A stretch of 63,598 nt of DNA, taken from NCBI GenBank assembly GCA_964353865.1, contig CAYGXJ010000064.1, positions 1 through 63,598 of the forward strand, given 5' to 3'. Origin of the DNA: RBG-16-64-43 sp964353865 (GTDB taxonomy: Bacteria; Chloroflexota; Anaerolineae; Anaerolineales; RBG-16-64-43). The translations under genes were made by a program, and so were the position numbers. Of this stretch, positions 26,256 to 34,481 are shown piece after piece (position 1 is the first letter of the stretch; each line of letters opens with the position of its first letter). The notes under the pieces were generated by a model. That model searched no databases, was not told where the DNA came from, and saw only the letters and a list, made by a program, of their open reading frames with translations.

Positions 26256-27286
26256 CAGTCCCTCCCCTCGATCGAGTGGACCTCGACGGGGAGCGCGCGC
26301 CCTCGCAGGCGTCGTGCCAGTCCCAGTGCACCATTCCCTGCCAGGAAGAGCAGGTAGAGCAGCGCGACAACTCCGTATTCGAGCACCGGGATGCGAGTGA
26401 CTTCGTGCATCTGTGCTAGCCGTCCGGTGACCAGGTAGGCGGCGACGACCGCAGCTGCGAACCCGACGACCACGAATCTCTTGGTGGATTCCGCCCACCC
26501 CAGCCCGTGCATTTGCGTCAACACAAAGACCGCGCCGAACCCGAAGCCAAACATCGGCCAAAGCCCGCTGCCCTGGTTGAGAGCCACCAACACGCCGTGA
26601 GGTAGGACGAGGACCTCCAACGCCAAGGTCCACCACTTATTGAGATGGGCACGATTGAATAGCAGGACCGACTGCCAGAGCAGCAGGAACATGTAGAAGA
26701 AGCCGGCCAGATGCCCCAGAGTTGCTTCTGCGGGATGGTACCAGAACGTGTAGATGATCGCCCAGGTGAAGAAGTAGCCGTGGTATTCGCGGACGACACT
26801 CAGAAACTGCTTCTGGAACTTGACCTTTCTTCCGAAGAACAGACCTCGCCGCGGGGATTCGAGGATCAGGATGACCATCAACATCAGCGCGACCGAACCG
26901 AGGGCCGTGATCTCTGGCACATCTTGGGCCAGGCCGTCGTACAAGAGCTGCGACTGCCCCCAGTGAAGGATGATGAAGATGCCGTGCAATGTGAGCATCG
27001 CCCAGTTGTACCAGCGCAAGTGGCCGGCGTATCTTGGCTGCTGCCGCCGGGAGAGATAGATGATGACCCAGGCACCGATGTTGTGCAACGCGTACCCCAC
27101 CCAGGCGGCGAGGCGGCCGAGAGTGGTGGGGTCAACCAGCCGCCAGGGGTAGGCGAAGGGGACCGTCGGGCCGACGATTTCGAAACGCTGGAGGCCGGCC
27201 GCGGTGAGGGCGATAGCCGCCGTCAATGCGGCAGCCAGTACCCAGCCCCCGAGGAGCAATTGCCGGGAATCAGTTCTCTCGTTCAT
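26255..27286 (-). CDS. Polytopic membrane protein of unknown function in the CarH-type operon
   Basis: A 343-residue protein with nine or so hydrophobic segments and many histidines near segment ends: YALHNIGAW, LHGIFIILHW, EYHGYFFTW, YHPAEATLGHL and QMHGLGW. The repeated HG and aromatic-rich helices could bind heme or a quinone, or hold a diiron-type centre, but I recognise no family. It starts at an ATGA overlap with the regulator stop (27286-27283) and ends overlapping the SDR start. It is therefore translationally tied to both and is the probable primary target of the regulator. Confidence 0.7.
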   Translation of the reverse strand: MNERTDSRQLLLGGWVLAAALTAAIALTAAGLQRFEIVGPTVPFAYPWRLVDPTTLGRLAAWVGYALHNIGAWVIIYLSRRQQPRYAGHLRWYNWAMLTLHGIFIILHWGQSQLLYDGLAQDVPEITALGSVALMLMVILILESPRRGLFFGRKVKFQKQFLSVVREYHGYFFTWAIIYTFWYHPAEATLGHLAGFFYMFLLLWQSVLLFNRAHLNKWWTLALEVLVLPHGVLVALNQGSGLWPMFGFGFGAVFVLTQMHGLGWAESTKRFVVVGFAAAVVAAYLVTGRLAQMHEVTRIPVLEYGVVALLYLLFLAGNGALGLARRLRGRALPVEVHSIEGRD

Positions 27287-28248
27287 AGGATGCTTTCCTG
27301 GACAAGAAGCTGAAGGATTCGATCGACGCAAACGGATGCGTCGCCGGATAGGATGGTTGCGAAGGGGAATTCCTCAGTAGTTGTCTTATCGAACGCAAGA
27401 CCTCCCAGGACGACAGCAGGCAGGGGGTCTCCGATCAAGTGAAGCGCAGCCTGAAGTGGACTCAGCGCGCGTGCCGACTCGCGACGAGTGGCCGAGAAGA
27501 GAATGACGCGCGGCCGAAGCCGGCGAAGCGTATGCTCCAAACGCTCCACGGGCATGTCGGCTCCCAGGTAGACTACATCCACGCCGGCTCGTGCGAGCAG
27601 GACGGCGAGCACGAGCAGCCCGATCTGGTGTTGCTCGCCCGGAGCGCAGGCGGCCAACACGCGAGGGGCATGATCCCGCGCGGGTATCTCGTGCAACGCG
27701 TGCATCAAGTACCGGGTGAGGCATTGGCTGACGAAGTGCTCCCCGGCGATCGTTGCCTGCTGCCGGTTCCAGCGTTCGCCCACCCCGCGCAAGACGGCTG
27801 GGATGAGGTAGCCCACCACGGCCTCGGTCGAGTGACTGTGCGCGGCCAGGCTCAGAATCTCTTCGGCACCATTGCCGTCGAAGGCCAATAGTCTCTCGAG
27901 GCACAATTCGGCGAAGGCCGCGAGCGAATGGGTGGCATCGCTGACCTCAGGCATCGGCCTACGCGGCCGTCTGGCATCGCCTTGCGGATAGGCCCAGGCG
28001 GCAATCGTCAGGGCGGCGTGGGCAAGCGGGACCCCGGCTTCGGCCTGGGATTTCAGCCAACGCAGAGTGGCCACGTCCTTGTCGGAGTAGAGCCGGTACC
28101 CGCTGTGCGTGCGAATCGGAGGGCGCAAGCCGTAGCGCCGTTCCCACGCTCGAAGCGTCACGGGCGAGACTCCGACCAGTCGGGCTGCTGCACGAATGCT
28201 GTACATGGGCAGCGATGACGAATCTAGGTGAAGGGGGTCGCTCGGCAT
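27283..28248 (-). CDS. CarH/LitR-type MerR regulator with cobalamin-binding domain (copy 1)
   Basis: A 321-residue repressor-like protein. Residues about 15-85 form a MerR winged helix (YSIRAAARLVGVSPVTLRAWERRYG), and residues about 110-320 a B12-binding module. It has the Trp160-x9-Glu170-His171 motif of CarH photoreceptors, which caps 5'-deoxyadenosylcobalamin, and the lower-ligand motif Glu205-x-His207-x2-Gly210 (EQHQIG). By analogy, AdoCbl would promote operator-bound tetramers in the dark and light would release them. A TATAGT box at 28260-28255 puts the start site on or next to the ATG, so the mRNA may be leaderless. An operator-like palindrome lies just upstream. Confidence 0.85.
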   Translation of the reverse strand: MPSDPLHLDSSSLPMYSIRAAARLVGVSPVTLRAWERRYGLRPPIRTHSGYRLYSDKDVATLRWLKSQAEAGVPLAHAALTIAAWAYPQGDARRPRRPMPEVSDATHSLAAFAELCLERLLAFDGNGAEEILSLAAHSHSTEAVVGYLIPAVLRGVGERWNRQQATIAGEHFVSQCLTRYLMHALHEIPARDHAPRVLAACAPGEQHQIGLLVLAVLLARAGVDVVYLGADMPVERLEHTLRRLRPRVILFSATRRESARALSPLQAALHLIGDPLPAVVLGGLAFDKTTTEEFPFATILSGDASVCVDRILQLLVQESIL

Positions 28249-28254
28249 GCGGCC

Positions 28255-28301
28255 ACTATACCCCGCGCACAGGACGCAAACCGGGTTTGTACAAGGTTTG
28301 C
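28255..28301 (-). promoter_or_regulatory. Operator/promoter of the first CarH-like gene
   Basis: The -10 box TATAGT occupies 28260-28255. Over the -35 region lie nested symmetries: GCAAACC (28276-28282) and GGTTTGC (28295-28301) flank the palindrome TTGTACAA (28287-28294). GGTTTG also recurs directly at an 11-bp step (28284 and 28295). CarH binds 11-bp repeats overlapping a -35 element, so this is a good operator candidate. Confidence 0.6.
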
Positions 28302-28357
28302 CGAGGGCAGGGAGCCAGGTGTAGACCGCCAGGCCGGGCGTGGGGGGAAGGGAGAAG

Positions 28358-29305
28358 CTATCCCTTTAGCAGGCTGGCGACACGCCCGATTGCTTCGCCC
28401 AGCGTTTGGCCGAGGAATTCTCCCGGTACAAGATCACGCAGGCGCGGGTCGCTGTTGAATGCGCGCCCGCCGTAGCCAAAGCGCGGCCGCGGACGTATGC
28501 GGGATAGCGCCCGATCAATGTTCTGCAGCCGCAATGCAGGCTCGCGAGTTGTGGCCGAGAGGCAAACAAGGGCGGGGCGATCCGCCCGGACGAAGTCCAA
28601 CAGATCAGCGAGGTCGACATCCGGGCCGAGGTACTCGACCCAGAATCCGGCGCGTCGCGCGAGCAGCGAGAAGATCAGTGCGCCGATCTCATGGCGTTCG
28701 CCCGGCGCAGCGCCGACGATTAGGCGCGGCCCGCGGCGCCGCACGGGAAAGGCCTGATAGAGCGTTAGCAGCCGCCCGCGCAGGAATGTGCTGGCCATGT
28801 GCTCTTCGGTAATTCGCATCTCGCCGCGATGCCACGTCTCACCGATTTCCACCAGGCAAGGGATGATGATCTCGAGACAGATGGTCGAGACATCAAAGAC
28901 CGCATGCGCCTGGGTGAGTACCTGAGACGCCTTTGTCTCATCCTGGGCCTTGAGGGCCTGGAACAGGCCCGCCGAGAAGAGGGAGGGTGAGCTCACGCCG
29001 ACGTGCGGTCCATGCTTCTCGAGTGGCGGGAGCAGCTCGGGCCACTCGCCCGCGCGGCGCAAGGCATTCAATTCATCGGCAGCCATCCGCACCCGCAGCC
29101 CGCTGTCCACCCGACGCTTCATCCAACGCAGCACAGCGATCTCGCGCTCGGAATACAGGCGGTAATTCGAATCCGTGCGGCGCGGCGTGAGCAATCGATA
29201 GCGCCGTTCCCAGGCTCGCAAGGTGACCGGCAGGATTCCGGTCTGTTCGGCTGCATGCTTGATGTTGAAGCGAGGAACATCGGAGAGTTGGGCGATGGTT
29301 GCCAT
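28358..29305 (-). CDS. CarH/LitR-type MerR regulator with cobalamin-binding domain (copy 2)
   Basis: A 315-residue homologue of the downstream gene. It has a MerR winged helix (FNIKHAAEQTGILPVTLRAW, then NYRLYSEREIAVLRWM) and a B12-binding domain with Trp158-x9-Glu168-His169 and Glu203-x-His205-x2-Gly208 (ERHEIG). Both photoreceptor motifs are intact. The two regulators differ widely outside these motifs, so the duplication is old. It lies 77 bases after a DUF4345 gene and 109 bases before the first regulator's start, all on the minus strand. The start at 29305 has a GAGG site nearby. Confidence 0.85.
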   Translation of the reverse strand: MATIAQLSDVPRFNIKHAAEQTGILPVTLRAWERRYRLLTPRRTDSNYRLYSEREIAVLRWMKRRVDSGLRVRMAADELNALRRAGEWPELLPPLEKHGPHVGVSSPSLFSAGLFQALKAQDETKASQVLTQAHAVFDVSTICLEIIIPCLVEIGETWHRGEMRITEEHMASTFLRGRLLTLYQAFPVRRRGPRLIVGAAPGERHEIGALIFSLLARRAGFWVEYLGPDVDLADLLDFVRADRPALVCLSATTREPALRLQNIDRALSRIRPRPRFGYGGRAFNSDPRLRDLVPGEFLGQTLGEAIGRVASLLKG

Positions 29306-29382
29306 GAAAGGGCCTCGATCAGAATCTCGTGCCGCGCGCTACCCCATCTGCGGGCGAAAGGGCTGAGATGAGCCACGGATGA

Positions 29383-29721
29383 CTATAGGATGAGCACCAC
29401 GCCAAAGGCGATTTCGACGAGCAGGCTGATGATGTTGGAGCGCACCACGGACTTGTCCGTGATCATCGAGACTGCGCGCACGGCGGCAATCGCTAGGTAC
29501 ATTACCCCCAGCGTTCGATAGGCGGTGTCGCCCAGTGCCAGGCAGACCGCGCCAAGCCCAATGAAGGCCCCGCCGAACACCGCGCGAATCTCCGTGACGC
29601 CGCGCCCGCCGGTGGGCGCGAGCCCGGTAAACCCATCCAGCGAGCGGGGCCAAAAGAGCGACACGAGTCCGGTCAGAAGCGTTCCGACGGCGGCGATGAT
29701 CTTGAGCACAAGCAGGACCAT
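29383..29721 (-). CDS. DUF4345-like small membrane protein
   Basis: A 112-residue protein with four predicted membrane helices. The segments SLFWPRSLDGFTGL, TEIRAVFGGAFIGLGAVCLAL and RAVSMITDKSVVRSNIISLL fit the DUF4345 pattern of small integral membrane proteins of unknown role. The ATG at 29721 follows GGAGG. It sits directly upstream of the second CarH-like regulator on the same strand and may be cotranscribed with it. Confidence 0.75.
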   Translation of the reverse strand: MVLLVLKIIAAVGTLLTGLVSLFWPRSLDGFTGLAPTGGRGVTEIRAVFGGAFIGLGAVCLALGDTAYRTLGVMYLAIAAVRAVSMITDKSVVRSNIISLLVEIAFGVVLIL

Positions 29722-29774
29722 GGGTTACCTCCGGGGATCATAAGCTGCATGACGGTGCTGCTGCGAGACTCCCC

Positions 29775-30452
29775 TCAGGCCTTGCGGGCTTTGGGTGGGA
29801 AATAGATGCCCGCGCGGACGGCGCCCAGCATGCCGGCGCGGAAGGCTCGGCGATCGATAGGCGCGAGGCGCGCAACCATGCGCCGGTCCACCACGCGCGT
29901 CGTTGCGCGGCGCGCGAGCTTCTCGGCGATGAGGTCCATGGCCTCGTCGCGGCGCATCCAATCGAGATGATCGAGCGTGGCCAGATCCAGCGGGCGGGTA
30001 TACGCGCGCAAGGACTTGAAGCCCTCCATATTGTAGAAGCCCTCGAAGTAAGAGATCACCAGTTCACGCAGGCTGCGGTAGATTGGCTCGCGATAGCGCA
30101 GGCCGACGAAATTCGATTTGGCCACGGCTCCGAAGTGGCCGTCTTGGCGGTAGACCGCCAACATATGGTCGTCATCACGCCAGGCCAGCATGTCCACCAG
30201 CATGGGCCTGCGCCCGAGACGACGCAGCGCGGCGATGGCCAGCAGGGCGCCATCGTAGCAATGGGCCGTGCGGTCGCGCAGCACGTTCAGCGGGCAGCGG
30301 TAGCGCGGATCGGCGCTGTAGGGTATCGAATCCAGAAACGCCTGGATGCGCGCCGGGCTGTCGAGTGAGCGAAACAGGCGGCGTTGGCTTGCACTGAGCT
30401 CCTGTTCGAAGGCGAGAAGTCCTGCGTCGGAGGCGGGGTGTTGTCGCGGCAT
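29775..30452 (-). CDS. Transglutaminase-like cysteine hydrolase family protein
   Basis: A 225-residue protein with a papain/transglutaminase-like core. Cys65 (AHCYDGALLAIAALRRLG) and His96 (WRDDDHMLAVY) are the expected catalytic pair, followed by GHFGAVAKSNFVGLRYREP. The family occurs as short cytoplasmic proteins without a known substrate. The RBS AAAGGA precedes the ATG at 30452, only ten bases after the natural end of the upstream P-loop gene, so the pair is probably an operon. Confidence 0.72.
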   Translation of the reverse strand: MPRQHPASDAGLLAFEQELSASQRRLFRSLDSPARIQAFLDSIPYSADPRYRCPLNVLRDRTAHCYDGALLAIAALRRLGRRPMLVDMLAWRDDDHMLAVYRQDGHFGAVAKSNFVGLRYREPIYRSLRELVISYFEGFYNMEGFKSLRAYTRPLDLATLDHLDWMRRDEAMDLIAEKLARRATTRVVDRRMVARLAPIDRRAFRAGMLGAVRAGIYFPPKARKA

Positions 30453-30461
30453 CGGTGTCCT

Positions 30462-31223
30462 TTACCGGGAGGGTGTCTTACGCGCGCGGTCGGCCCGCGC
30501 GGCGCGCCATAACGCGTGCAGGGTGCTCAGCCGCTCGCGCAAGCGGCGGTCAAGCGCTTCGGGTTGACCGGTGGTGACATCGTCCTGATTCTCAAAGACC
30601 GCCTACAGAACGTGCTGGCCTCCCAGCGACAGGAATCGGGGATCGTTCCGGCTGAGATCCAGCCAATCCTCTTCGCGGTACAGGCGGGTCATCTTCTCGT
30701 CCGAAAGTGAGTGTTCCAGGATGCTTGCCGGGCGTGAGGGGTTGAACCTGCGGCGGTTCTTCCGCAACGACTCCTCGAAGGTGACGTCGACGTACATCAA
30801 GGCGGCGCGCGAGAGGATGGCCGCATCTAGGCGGCTGAGAGCTCGCTGATAGCCGCCATGTTCTGAGCCGCGTGAGAATCTCAAGATGAAAGAATGCGCC
30901 GCGGCTCCGGGCCCAAGCTCCGCTGATGCGGCGAAATAGCCGTGTGCCAGGCGTTCAATCAGCAGGTCCCACCGATACGTGTAAAGGAAGACGCCTCGCC
31001 CGTCGGTGTGCATCCGCGGTTGGCCGAGACGGGTCTCCAGCAGGTGGTCTTCCTCCATCCAAAACCACAAGTAGGGGAAATCGTCGAGCACGGTCAGCTC
31101 ACCCAAGCCGAACTCGGCGAGGCGGCGACCGGCTTGCAGACCGCGCAGGTGCTCGATGATCTCGCTCTTGCCCGACGCCGGGCGTCCGATCAGGATGAGA
31201 ATCGGCAGAGGGTCGGTGGTCAT
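30462..31223 (-). pseudogene. P-loop NTPase/kinase-like protein interrupted by an in-frame TAG
   Basis: The open part (31223-30606) gives 206 residues with an N-terminal P-loop (ILILIGRPASGKSEIIEHL), a DDFPYLWFWMEED segment, an Arg-rich lid (SLRKNRRRFNPSRP) and LSDEKMTRLYREEDW. After GGQHVL comes TAG (30605-30603). The same frame then stays open for 46 more codons: a sensible tail (VFENQDDVTTGQPEALDRRL, then a charged helix) ending at TAA 30464-30462. The tail looks like the natural C-terminus, so the TAG is either a recent nonsense mutation, a sequencing error or a readthrough stop. The N-terminal 206 residues may still fold. The ATG at 31223 is the likeliest start. The substrate is unknown. 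Confidence 0.65.
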
Positions 31224-31365
31224 GGGCTGTCCATGGGCTCGGGATGACTGCCCCCGCGCGGCAGGCCGCAAAAGGGCGAGGTCCCGATTCTAACCTGAAG
31301 CGGGAAGGGGCTGGCCGCTCTGCGCGTCACCGAATGAGAAGTGGATTCGGCGACCGCGCGGCGGG

Positions 31366-31686
31366 TCATCCGGGCCGCAGCAGACCGGCCAGCCAGAGGA
31401 CCGACATCCCCACGACGAGCGTGAGCAAGATGCTGCGCGTCTTCCAGGCGACGAGGACTGCGGCCAATCCCGCTAGCGCACGCGGGCTTAGCGGCCAAAG
31501 CTGCAGCATACCTTGAGGAGCGAGGATGGATGGCAGGATGAGCGCACTCAAGACGGCTGCGGGCACGAGCCGCAACGGACGAGTGATCCACGCTGGAGCC
31601 GTGCCGCGGTGGGCCAAAGCAATGAATGAAAGGCGGGTGAGGTAGGTGGCTATCCCGGCCGCCAGCAGCGTCAACCCCATGCTCAT
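31366..31686 (-). CDS. azlD: AzlD-type small subunit of a branched-chain amino acid exporter
   Basis: A 106-residue membrane protein with about four helices and the AzlD signature (AAGIATYLTRLSFIAL, then RLVPAAVLSALILP). With AzlC it forms a secondary exporter for branched-chain amino acids. Its start overlaps the azlC stop (ATGA at 31686-31683), the usual arrangement. Confidence 0.88.
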   Translation of the reverse strand: MSMGLTLLAAGIATYLTRLSFIALAHRGTAPAWITRPLRLVPAAVLSALILPSILAPQGMLQLWPLSPRALAGLAAVLVAWKTRSILLTLVVGMSVLWLAGLLRPG

Positions 31687-32456
31687 GCCTCGCGTCTCTC
31701 CAGCGCGCTACCGGCCAGAATGCCAGCAACCGCGGCCAGAAGCACACCCAGGCCAAGCGGCAATCCGCGCAAGGCAACGGCGAGCCCCCCGGCCACGAGC
31801 GCCGCCGCAATACCGGCGCGATCCTTCAACTGCGAAACCACGATGGCAATAAACATGAGCGGCAACGTGAACTCGAGGGACCAGGCCGCCGGCACACGCG
31901 CGCCGACGAAAAGGCCGAGCGCCGTCGAGGCCTGCCAGGAAGCCCATAGGGTGAGGCCCGCGCCCAACAAGAAGAAGTGTCGGTGAATGCGTGGGCCATC
32001 GGCCTCCAAGTGCCCGATGGACACGGCATAGGCCTCATCGGTCAAGAGGTAGGCCAGCAGGGCTTTCCAGCCGGCGGAGAGATGCGCCAAATGCGGGGCG
32101 AGCGAGGCGCTGTACAGCGCGTGGCGCAGGTTGATGGCGGCGATCGAAACCACGATCACCAGGCCGGACGCCCCGCCCGCGACCAATTGGGACATTACGA
32201 ACTGCGACGAGCCGGCGAAGACGACGGCCGAGGCCGCCTGGGCTGTGGCTGGGGTCAATCCAGATTGGGTGGCGATCACGCCGTAGATCAACCCGAAAGG
32301 GACGACGCCGAGCAGGAGCGGGATCTCGGCCAGGATACCGCGCAACAACTCCTCGCGCGCGCCTGCAGCCGGCTGACCCGAAGGGTGCGCGCGTGTTGAG
32401 GGAGAGTCGGTAGTTGGAGGATGGATGCCGCTCCCCAGCGGCTCGGGCGGAGACAT
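31683..32456 (-). CDS. azlC: AzlC family branched-chain amino acid exporter
   Basis: A 257-residue polytopic protein. The family motifs are IPLLLGVVPFGLIYGVIA, AVVFAGSSQFVM and INLRHALYSASLAPHL, followed by LLTDEAYAV. It is the large subunit paired with AzlD. I use the ATG at 32456. The in-frame sequence upstream overlaps the P1 peptidase gene in another frame and is not coding. The gene starts 14 bases after the peptidase stop, so the three genes form one transcription unit. Confidence 0.9.
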   Translation of the reverse strand: MSPPEPLGSGIHPPTTDSPSTRAHPSGQPAAGAREELLRGILAEIPLLLGVVPFGLIYGVIATQSGLTPATAQAASAVVFAGSSQFVMSQLVAGGASGLVIVVSIAAINLRHALYSASLAPHLAHLSAGWKALLAYLLTDEAYAVSIGHLEADGPRIHRHFFLLGAGLTLWASWQASTALGLFVGARVPAAWSLEFTLPLMFIAIVVSQLKDRAGIAAALVAGGLAVALRGLPLGLGVLLAAVAGILAGSALERREA

Positions 32457-32470
32457 GTGCCCGGATCTCG

Positions 32471-33469
32471 TCACTCGGCGGCCTCGGCCGCGGGCAGCCC
32501 AGCCACCGGCTTGGCACTGCGCACGGCATTGAGAACGGCCATAGCCACGACTTCGGCCGCGAACGCGCCAACGATGTTGACGTCGGCCTCCCTTTCGCCG
32601 AGGGCCAAGGCAAAGATCGTGTCGCCATCGAGCATGGTGTGCGCCGGGCGGATGGTGCGAGCAACGCCGTTTTGACCCATCTGGGCCATCTTGGTGGCAT
32701 GTTCCTTGTTCAGGCGCGCATTGGTGGCCACGACGCCGATGACCGTGTTCCCGCGCGAGGCGAACCCCAGGATGGTGCGACCGGCCAGCGTGCGCATGAC
32801 CTCCAACGTATCGGCAAAGCAACCCGGCGCGCCCAGGCGCAGCGGGCCGAGTTGTTTCGAACGAGCACCCGCGACAATTGCGCCGTTGCGCGGGTCGATC
32901 ACATCACCGAAGGCATTGACCGCGACGATGGCACCCACTCGAATGCCTGCGCCGATCTCCATCGAGGCTGTGCCGATACCGGATTTCATGGCCTGGCCCA
33001 TGCCGAAGACCTTGCCCACCGTTGCGCCCATGCCGGCGCCGGCATTGCCCTCGTCCGGTCTCCGGTCGGTAGCAGCCTCACATGCGCGGTAGCCCATTGC
33101 GGCATCCGGTCGGACGTCGGCCCGGCCAAGGCCGAGGTCGAACAAAATGGCCGCCGGGACAATCGGCACGCGGGCAACGCGCACGTCGAATCCCACTCCG
33201 CGTTCTTCGAGGAAGCGCACCGCGCCGGAGGCTGCATCCAGCCCGAAGGCTGAGCCGCCGGCGAGCATCACCCCGTGCACGCGCTCGACCAGGTGGACCG
33301 GGTGCAGCGCGTCGGTTTCGCGCGTGCCGGGCGCGCCGCCGCGCTGGTCCACGCCGCCCACGGCGCCGCCCTCGCACAAGATGGCCGTGCACCCGGTGAG
33401 TGCCACATCGTCATGAGCGTGTCCGACCCGCACGCCTTCGATATCGGTGATGGCGTTGCTCAGTGACAT
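32471..33469 (-). CDS. P1 family (S58) N-terminal-nucleophile peptidase
   Basis: A 332-residue member of the DmpA/NylC family of self-cleaving aminopeptidases or amidases. It has GVRVGHAHDD near the start, the HGVMLAGGSAFGLDAASGAV motif, and NTVIGVVATNARLNKEHATK, where the Thr of ATNARLNK is the expected nucleophile after autocleavage. The product should act on N-terminal amino acids or cyclic amides. The RBS GGAGG precedes ATG at 33469. Linkage to azlCD suggests hydrolysis of small peptides and export of excess branched-chain amino acids (inference). Confidence 0.88.
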   Translation of the reverse strand: MSLSNAITDIEGVRVGHAHDDVALTGCTAILCEGGAVGGVDQRGGAPGTRETDALHPVHLVERVHGVMLAGGSAFGLDAASGAVRFLEERGVGFDVRVARVPIVPAAILFDLGLGRADVRPDAAMGYRACEAATDRRPDEGNAGAGMGATVGKVFGMGQAMKSGIGTASMEIGAGIRVGAIVAVNAFGDVIDPRNGAIVAGARSKQLGPLRLGAPGCFADTLEVMRTLAGRTILGFASRGNTVIGVVATNARLNKEHATKMAQMGQNGVARTIRPAHTMLDGDTIFALALGEREADVNIVGAFAAEVVAMAVLNAVRSAKPVAGLPAAEAAE

Positions 33470-33588
33470 GCTTATCCTCCAGATGGGCGAACTCTGATGC
33501 GACGCGCGGCGGGCATGCCACCGCGGTGTTAACCGAATTCAAATACCGACCTGCTAGGCTCAGCCATCATACCGTTGAAGGTGAGATG

Positions 33589-34308
33589 ATGACCAGGGTA
33601 TTCGATGCTCCCATTCATTCGAGCGATCAGAGCTTTGAGCGTGTGCTTGCGGCCGGGCTGCCCGTGGCGGCCGTTTTCTCGGGGCGTGAGCTGGCCGAAG
33701 ACCTCGACCAGACCATGCGCCGCTTGGCACGTGAACATGCGGGAAAGGCCTTGCTCGTCCGGGTACGCGCAGACGAGAATCCGCGCCTGACGGCCGGATA
33801 CCGGGTGGAGCGAGTCCCGTGGGTCGTCAGCTTGCGCGGCGGTGCAACGATAGGCAGCCAGCCGCTTGCCGATGCAGGCGCCCTCGAGGCCCACCTTGCC
33901 CACCTCCTGGGCGAGGGACATCTGCCCACGGTGACGGACCGCAGCGCGGGAGGTGCCGAACCCCGATCCTCCTCGGCCGGGATGCATCGCGAACCGCTGG
34001 CTGTCTCGGACGCATCCTTTGCCCATGACGTGCTGCACAGCGCCTTGCCGGTGCTGGTCGATTTCTGGGCGCCGTGGTGTGCACCCTGCCGCATGATGGC
34101 TCCTACCGTGGAGAAGTTGGCGCGTGAAGAGGCGGCCCGCTTGCGTGTGGCCAAGCTCAACGTCGACGACAATCCGGTTGTCGCCGGGCAGTTCGGTGTC
34201 ACCGGTATTCCCACGATGATCCTCTTCCAGGACGGGAAGGTCGTTGACCGATGGACCGGCGCATTGCCCGAAAGCTCGATCCGCGCCCGACTCGCACGCT
34301 GGATGTAG
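33589..34308 (+). CDS. Tandem thioredoxin-fold protein
   Basis: A 239-residue cytoplasmic protein with two thioredoxin-like folds. The N-terminal one (residues about 5-110) lacks a CxxC and has ERVPWVVSLRGGATIG at the position of the cis-proline strand. The C-terminal one is a full thioredoxin with DFWAPWCAPCRMMAP and the cis-Pro in VTGIPTMILF. The second of two adjacent ATGs (33589) is best spaced from GAAGGTGAG. The degenerate first domain may bind substrates. The gene is monocistronic. Confidence 0.87.
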   Translation: MTRVFDAPIHSSDQSFERVLAAGLPVAAVFSGRELAEDLDQTMRRLAREHAGKALLVRVRADENPRLTAGYRVERVPWVVSLRGGATIGSQPLADAGALEAHLAHLLGEGHLPTVTDRSAGGAEPRSSSAGMHREPLAVSDASFAHDVLHSALPVLVDFWAPWCAPCRMMAPTVEKLAREEAARLRVAKLNVDDNPVVAGQFGVTGIPTMILFQDGKVVDRWTGALPESSIRARLARWM

Positions 34309-34329
34309 AACTCCATAGAGATCAAGCCG

Positions 34330-34355
34330 AGCCAGCGCCGACAGTTGCGCTGGCT
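34330..34355. terminator. Hairpin between convergent genes
   Basis: A perfect 9-bp stem AGCCAGCGC / GCGCTGGCT with an 8-nt loop lies between the thioredoxin and coaBC genes. It lacks a clear U tract on either strand. Confidence 0.4.
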
Positions 34356-34481
34356 AGCTCACGTCCGGCCCGAGGACCCAACCCCACAGCGCCTGATTGC
34401 TCCGGGAACAACCTATCGAGTTGGCTACCCTGGCCTTTTCGGGCTACGGCGGTCCCGCGCATTGTGCGCACCCCCGATTCG

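Noticed and set aside
30603..30605. TAG in the P-loop gene as pyrrolysine or selenocysteine
   Set aside because: It is TAG, not TGA, so Sec is excluded. No sign of pyrrolysine machinery or a methylamine pathway is present, and the site is not a catalytic residue.
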